NCBI GenBank assembly: GCA_905221605.1
Contig: CAJNDS010001735.1
Coordinates: forward strand, 563,636 to 582,635
Length of the DNA stretch: 19,000 nt
Source of the DNA: Symbiodinium natans
Taxonomy: Eukaryota > Sar > Dinophyceae > Suessiales > Symbiodiniaceae
Direction: 5' to 3'
Under the pieces are notes generated by a model. That model saw only the letters and a list, made by a program, of their open reading frames with translations. It had not been told where the DNA came from and searched no databases. A program made the position numbers and the translations under genes. This document shows positions 18,973 to 19,000 of the stretch, piece after piece (position 1 is the first letter of the stretch; every line of letters begins with the position of its first letter).

Positions 18973-19000
18973 ATCCTACTGCCCTTCCAAAGGATGCTTT

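Noticed and set aside
1-19000. CRISPR array
   Set aside because: The regular repeats are seven-base telomeric units with no constant 20-40 base repeat/spacer geometry and no cas-like gene.
1-19000. Bacterial promoters, ribosome binding sites and rho-independent terminators
   Set aside because: No operon-like ORFs exist; AGG-rich matches are produced by TTTAGGG everywhere and carry no information.

Overview
This window is eukaryotic nuclear DNA and is saturated with plant/alga-type telomeric repeat (TTTAGGG on one strand, CCCTAAA on the other). The repeat occurs in roughly 70 short interstitial blocks, from about 20 to 125 bases each. They switch strand again and again and are separated by unique spacers of about 30 to 400 bases. 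Neither edge is a single long array, so this is internal or subtelomeric sequence and not a simple chromosome end. The repeat type fits green algae/plants, dinoflagellates, cryptophytes and several other algae; the sequence alone does not decide among them. I see no bacterial operon structure, no rRNA, no complete tRNA, no CRISPR array and no recognisable conserved protein domain.

Layout: 1-2000 has degenerate blocks of both orientations, including a near-perfect 17-copy array at 471-590. 2000-4700 has rapidly alternating blocks around short GC-balanced spacers. 4716-5650 is a block-poor, AT-richer stretch holding the longest exon-like minus-strand frame. 5800-8110 has strong arrays and a possible six-exon minus-strand model. 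8116-9460 is mostly unique, with oligo(T)-oligo(G) tracts. 9460-12300 again has dense blocks. 12302-12581 holds a diverged dispersed repeat with a perfect 16-bp inverted repeat. 12690-13455 is block-poor, with a 62-codon plus-strand open frame. 13455-19000 returns to dense alternating blocks.

Coding content: no ORF carries a recognisable family signature, and many longer ORFs are only telomeric variants read through. However, many spacers between a CCCTAAA block on the left and a TTTAGGG block on the right look like small exons. They are stop-free in a frame with C/G-rich third positions, begin after an AG (often a pyrimidine-rich CAG) and end at a GT, several times the GT of the repeat itself (G|GTTTAG). 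Most fit the minus strand. Neighbouring candidates could be chained with compatible phases into partial models at 8004-6293, 4488-2606, 10747-10283, 12249-11832 and 18678-17383. In such models the introns are made largely of telomeric repeat, commonly TTTAGGG in the 5' part and CCCTAAA in the 3' part (sense), which could fold back. This is inference: GC-rich stretches of 60-120 bases are often open by chance, the opposite strand is frequently also open, and I chose among alternative splice sites.

The most notable features are the orientation-switching interstitial telomeric landscape, the possible telomeric-repeat introns, two arrays flanked by 11-13 bp direct repeats as if inserted with target duplication, locally homogenised variant motifs (7-, 8- and 9-mers), and repeated T-run/G-run junctions.
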